DNA of 45,976 nucleotides from an uncultured Lachnospiraceae bacterium. GTDB lineage: Bacteria; Bacillota; Clostridia; Lachnospirales; Lachnospiraceae. Of the stretch, positions 44,141 through 45,976 are shown piece after piece. Where the stretch lies: positions 292 through 46,267 of the forward strand of contig CAPQSW010000023.1 in the NCBI GenBank assembly GCA_948688495.1, written 5' to 3'. Numbering within the stretch: the first letter of the stretch is position 1; every line of letters starts with the position of its first letter. A program made the position numbers and the translations under genes. A model generated the notes under the pieces. It worked only from the letters and a program-made list of their open reading frames with translations. It was not told where the DNA came from and did no database searches.

Positions 44141-44554
44141 ATGAGCGAAAAAATAGTATTTAGCAAAGGTTCTTTTTTTCATGGAACGAAAGCAGACTTG
44201 AAAATAGGCGATTTGATAGTTACTGGAAAGAAAAAGAATTATAACGATAATAGAAAATCCCAATATGTTTATTTTGCAGGGACTTTGGATGCGGCAACCT
44301 GGGGAGCGGAATTAGCAGAGGGGGAAGGTAAGGAAAGAATATACGTTGTCGAACCAACAGGTGATTTTGAAGATGACCCGAATGTTACAGATAAAAAGTT
44401 TCCAGGAAATCCAACAAAATCATATAGATCGAAACATCCTCTAAAGATTGTGGCGGAGGTAATCAAATGGGAAGGGCATTCTCCTGAAATATTGAATAAT
44501 ATGCTGGAAAACCTCAAAAAATTATCGGAACAAGGTATAAAAGCAATTGACTAA
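44141..44554 (+). CDS. arr: Rifamycin ADP-ribosyltransferase
   Basis: A 137-residue enzyme that inactivates rifampicin by ADP-ribosylating its C23 hydroxyl using NAD+. The match to Arr proteins is strong along the whole length: FFHGTKADLKIGDLIVTG, YVYFAGTLDAATWGAELA, IYVVEPTGDFEDDPNVTDKK, FPGNPTKSYRS and EVIKWEGHSPE. The NAD-site His (FHGT), Tyr and Asp positions are present. GGAGG lies 7 bp before the ATG at 44141. It is intact although surrounded by decayed genes, and its A+T-richness differs from them, suggesting recent acquisition. Promoter not identified; transcription could come through the AraC remnant. Confidence 0.92.
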   Translation: MSEKIVFSKGSFFHGTKADLKIGDLIVTGKKKNYNDNRKSQYVYFAGTLDAATWGAELAEGEGKERIYVVEPTGDFEDDPNVTDKKFPGNPTKSYRSKHPLKIVAEVIKWEGHSPEILNNMLENLKKLSEQGIKAID

Positions 44555-44646
44555 TTTTGCAAGAAAACAATACAATAATGATTTCAAGTTCCCGTTTGTT
44601 CGGGAATTGTTTCATACGAAAATCGCAAGCAGAGGGGGCGCTAAAA

Positions 44647-45282
44647 ATGCTGAACATTCGCAATGAAGGTCCACAGGACTATGAATCCGTAGAAAATATA
44701 ACACGAAATGCATTCTATAACTTATATATACCTGGATGTGTGGAACACTATCTTGTCCATACAATGCGGGGACATAAAGATTTTATACATGAATTGGACT
44801 TCGTCTTAGAACTTGATGGTGTAGTTATTGGAAATATAATGTATACAAAGGCAACTTTGACAGACAGTGAGGGAAATGTAAAAAATATCCTGACCTTCGG
44901 GCCGCTTTGTATCGAACCGAAATATCAGCGCAGAGGTTATGGAAAGCTGCTCATTCAGTATTCTTTTGAAAAAGCAACGGCTATGGGATATGACACAGTC
45001 GTTATTTTTGGCTCACCGTCTAATTATGTATCCAGCGGATTTGTAAGCTGCAAGAAGCACAATGTTTGTGTAGAAGGCGGCAAGTTCCCGGCAGCCATGT
45101 TGGTAAAGGAACTTAAAACAGGTGCGCTTGATGGCCGGAAATGGTATTACAAGAGCAGTCCCGTAATGGAAGTTCTGCCAGAGAACGCAAATGCTTTTGA
45201 TGACGCACTGCCCCCCAAAAAACGTAAACACACGTCTACGCAGGAAGAATTTTATATCATGAGCCATTCCTTTGTGGAATGA
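44647..45282 (+). CDS. GNAT-family N-acetyltransferase
   Basis: A 211-residue acetyltransferase. N-terminal LNIRNEGPQDYESVENITRNAF is a typical GNAT opening; the acetyl-CoA loop is in EPKYQRRGYGKLLIQY (Q/RxxGxG/A motif, about 95-110), followed by GYDTVVIFGSPSNYVSSGF. A C-terminal extension (about 150-211) is found in a subgroup of predicted N-acetyltransferases. GAGGGGGC precedes the ATG at 44647. It follows arr by 92 bp on the same strand. Substrate unknown. Confidence 0.88.
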   Translation: MLNIRNEGPQDYESVENITRNAFYNLYIPGCVEHYLVHTMRGHKDFIHELDFVLELDGVVIGNIMYTKATLTDSEGNVKNILTFGPLCIEPKYQRRGYGKLLIQYSFEKATAMGYDTVVIFGSPSNYVSSGFVSCKKHNVCVEGGKFPAAMLVKELKTGALDGRKWYYKSSPVMEVLPENANAFDDALPPKKRKHTSTQEEFYIMSHSFVE

Positions 45283-45288
45283 TTTTTC

Positions 45289-45500
45289 TTATTTTTGCAT
45301 CATACATGATATAAATTTTGCCCACCGAACCCAGGATTTACTATCATTAATAATTTCCTGGATTGTTCTCTGTAGACGCCTGCAGGACTCCTGATGGACA
45401 GCGATGGAATTTGCCCCCGCTGATACTGCATCCTTAATAAACTTTTCAGGATTCTCTGTCAAAAAAGCACATCTACAAGTATACGGATTTCCCATTTTTT
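45289..45500 (-). pseudogene. Ribulose-phosphate 3-epimerase remnant
   Basis: The frame contains LTENPEKFIKDAVSAGANSI and AVHQESCRRLQRTIQEI, the VDVHLM-NPEKFI and VHxE blocks of Rpe. One frame over just upstream, ILVDVLF represents the VDVHLM strand, so a small frameshifting change lies near 45470. Both the N-terminal and C-terminal thirds are missing. The upstream end merges with the UlaE-like remnant, indicating a deletion that joined two neighbouring epimerase genes. Confidence 0.68.
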
Positions 45501-45928
45501 ATCTCGCCAAGACCCCATTCCTGCTTCCTGCATTTTTTCAATAACAAACTGATATGCCTCTGCTATTTTTTTCGTAGCCTGCCCCATTGACTGGCATGTG
45601 CTGTTATCTGCCCATATTTCAATCAGGAACATTCCCTGATAATTCAATTCTTTCAACCTCCAGAAAATCTCCGTAAACCTTACTTCACCTTCTCCAAACG
45701 GAACTTCCTTAAAAATGCCGGGCTTTAATTCCCGTAAACCGCATTACTGAACGAAATGTTTCTATTTCTTCGTCTGTCCAGTCAAGCCTCGTAAGCTTTT
45801 CATCCGATTCATCAATAGATATCTCCATATAATCAAATCCTGCTTTTTCACCGCATAAATTTTTCTTCCCATGTAAAGGAATTAGGCAGAGCTTTTTCAT
45901 AAATCCCGATTGTGATTTGATGATTTTT
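45459..45928 (-). pseudogene. L-ribulose-5-phosphate 3-epimerase (UlaE-like) remnant
   Basis: Three frames must be joined: ITIGIYEKALPNSFTWEEKF (45916 downwards), AGFDYMEISIDESDEKLTRL and DWTDEEIETFRS (to about 45720), and KPGIFKEVPFGEGEVRFTEI and LKELNYQGMFLIEIW (to about 45520). These are the N-terminal and C-terminal blocks of UlaE/SgbU-type epimerases with about 130-140 central residues, including metal ligands, deleted. No ATG precedes the first block. The gene would act in L-xylulose or L-ribulose phosphate metabolism; it is dead here. Confidence 0.75.
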
Positions 45929-45976
45929 AAGGGAAGTATTATCTGTTATATTTTGTTATTAAAATATCCGCAATCC

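Overview
The window looks like chromosome of a mid-GC Firmicute, most likely a gut Lachnospiraceae-type anaerobe. The evidence is AGGAGG-type ribosome binding sites, sigma-A promoters of the TTGACA-N17-TATAAT type, the ylxM-ffh-rpsP-khpA-rimM-trmD gene set, a TPP-riboswitch thiSFGHE operon, and very large secreted proteins built from LamG, FIVAR, bacterial Ig-like and leucine-rich modules. No rRNA, CRISPR array, prophage or complete insertion sequence was seen.

Layout. 0-9 kb: the 3' end of a tRNA-Arg(ACG), a small unknown gene behind a GH42 beta-galactosidase, asnA, an NhaC-type antiporter followed by a 168-bp palindromic repeat, and a GPH sugar symporter-TetR-hydrolase operon with two matching palindromic operators at its promoter. 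9-13 kb: a 1345-residue secreted LamG/FIVAR/Ig-like protein. 13-22 kb: the SRP/ribosome-maturation operon, split between khpA and rimM by about 5 kb holding a two-component system and an ABC exporter. rimM-trmD appear to use their own promoter, which lies inside a perfect 25-bp inverted repeat. 22-26 kb: thiE-H-G-F-S on the minus strand, with promoter, riboswitch and attenuator. 26-27 kb: an ECF-like sigma gene joined out of frame to what looks like the tail of its partner gene.

27-30.7 kb is a more A+T-rich island. It carries two translationally coupled amino-methyltransferases of the SPPY/SPPF type, and facing them a zinc-ribbon HNH protein that ends two bases away. This is most simply read as a restriction-modification system of unusual composition. 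30.7-41 kb: a second FIVAR/Ig-like secreted protein, a MATE exporter divergent from a MerR regulator (with a textbook 19-bp-spacer MerR promoter), and a 1776-residue GH127-type beta-L-arabinofuranosidase. 41-43 kb: an unknown small gene, a family-4 uracil-DNA glycosylase and an SDR oxidoreductase.

43.2-46 kb is a gene graveyard. Remnants of an iron-dependent alcohol dehydrogenase, an AraC regulator, a ribulose-phosphate 3-epimerase and an L-ribulose-5-phosphate 3-epimerase (UlaE-like), each with internal deletions and frameshifts, surround an intact rifamycin ADP-ribosyltransferase (arr) and a GNAT acetyltransferase. Working together, the carbohydrate genes suggest a plant-glycan/galactoside scavenger with surface-bound enzymes and adhesins. 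The HK/RR/ABC module, MATE/MerR pair and arr are stress- or drug-defence functions. All family assignments are from reading the translated sequences; no database search was run.
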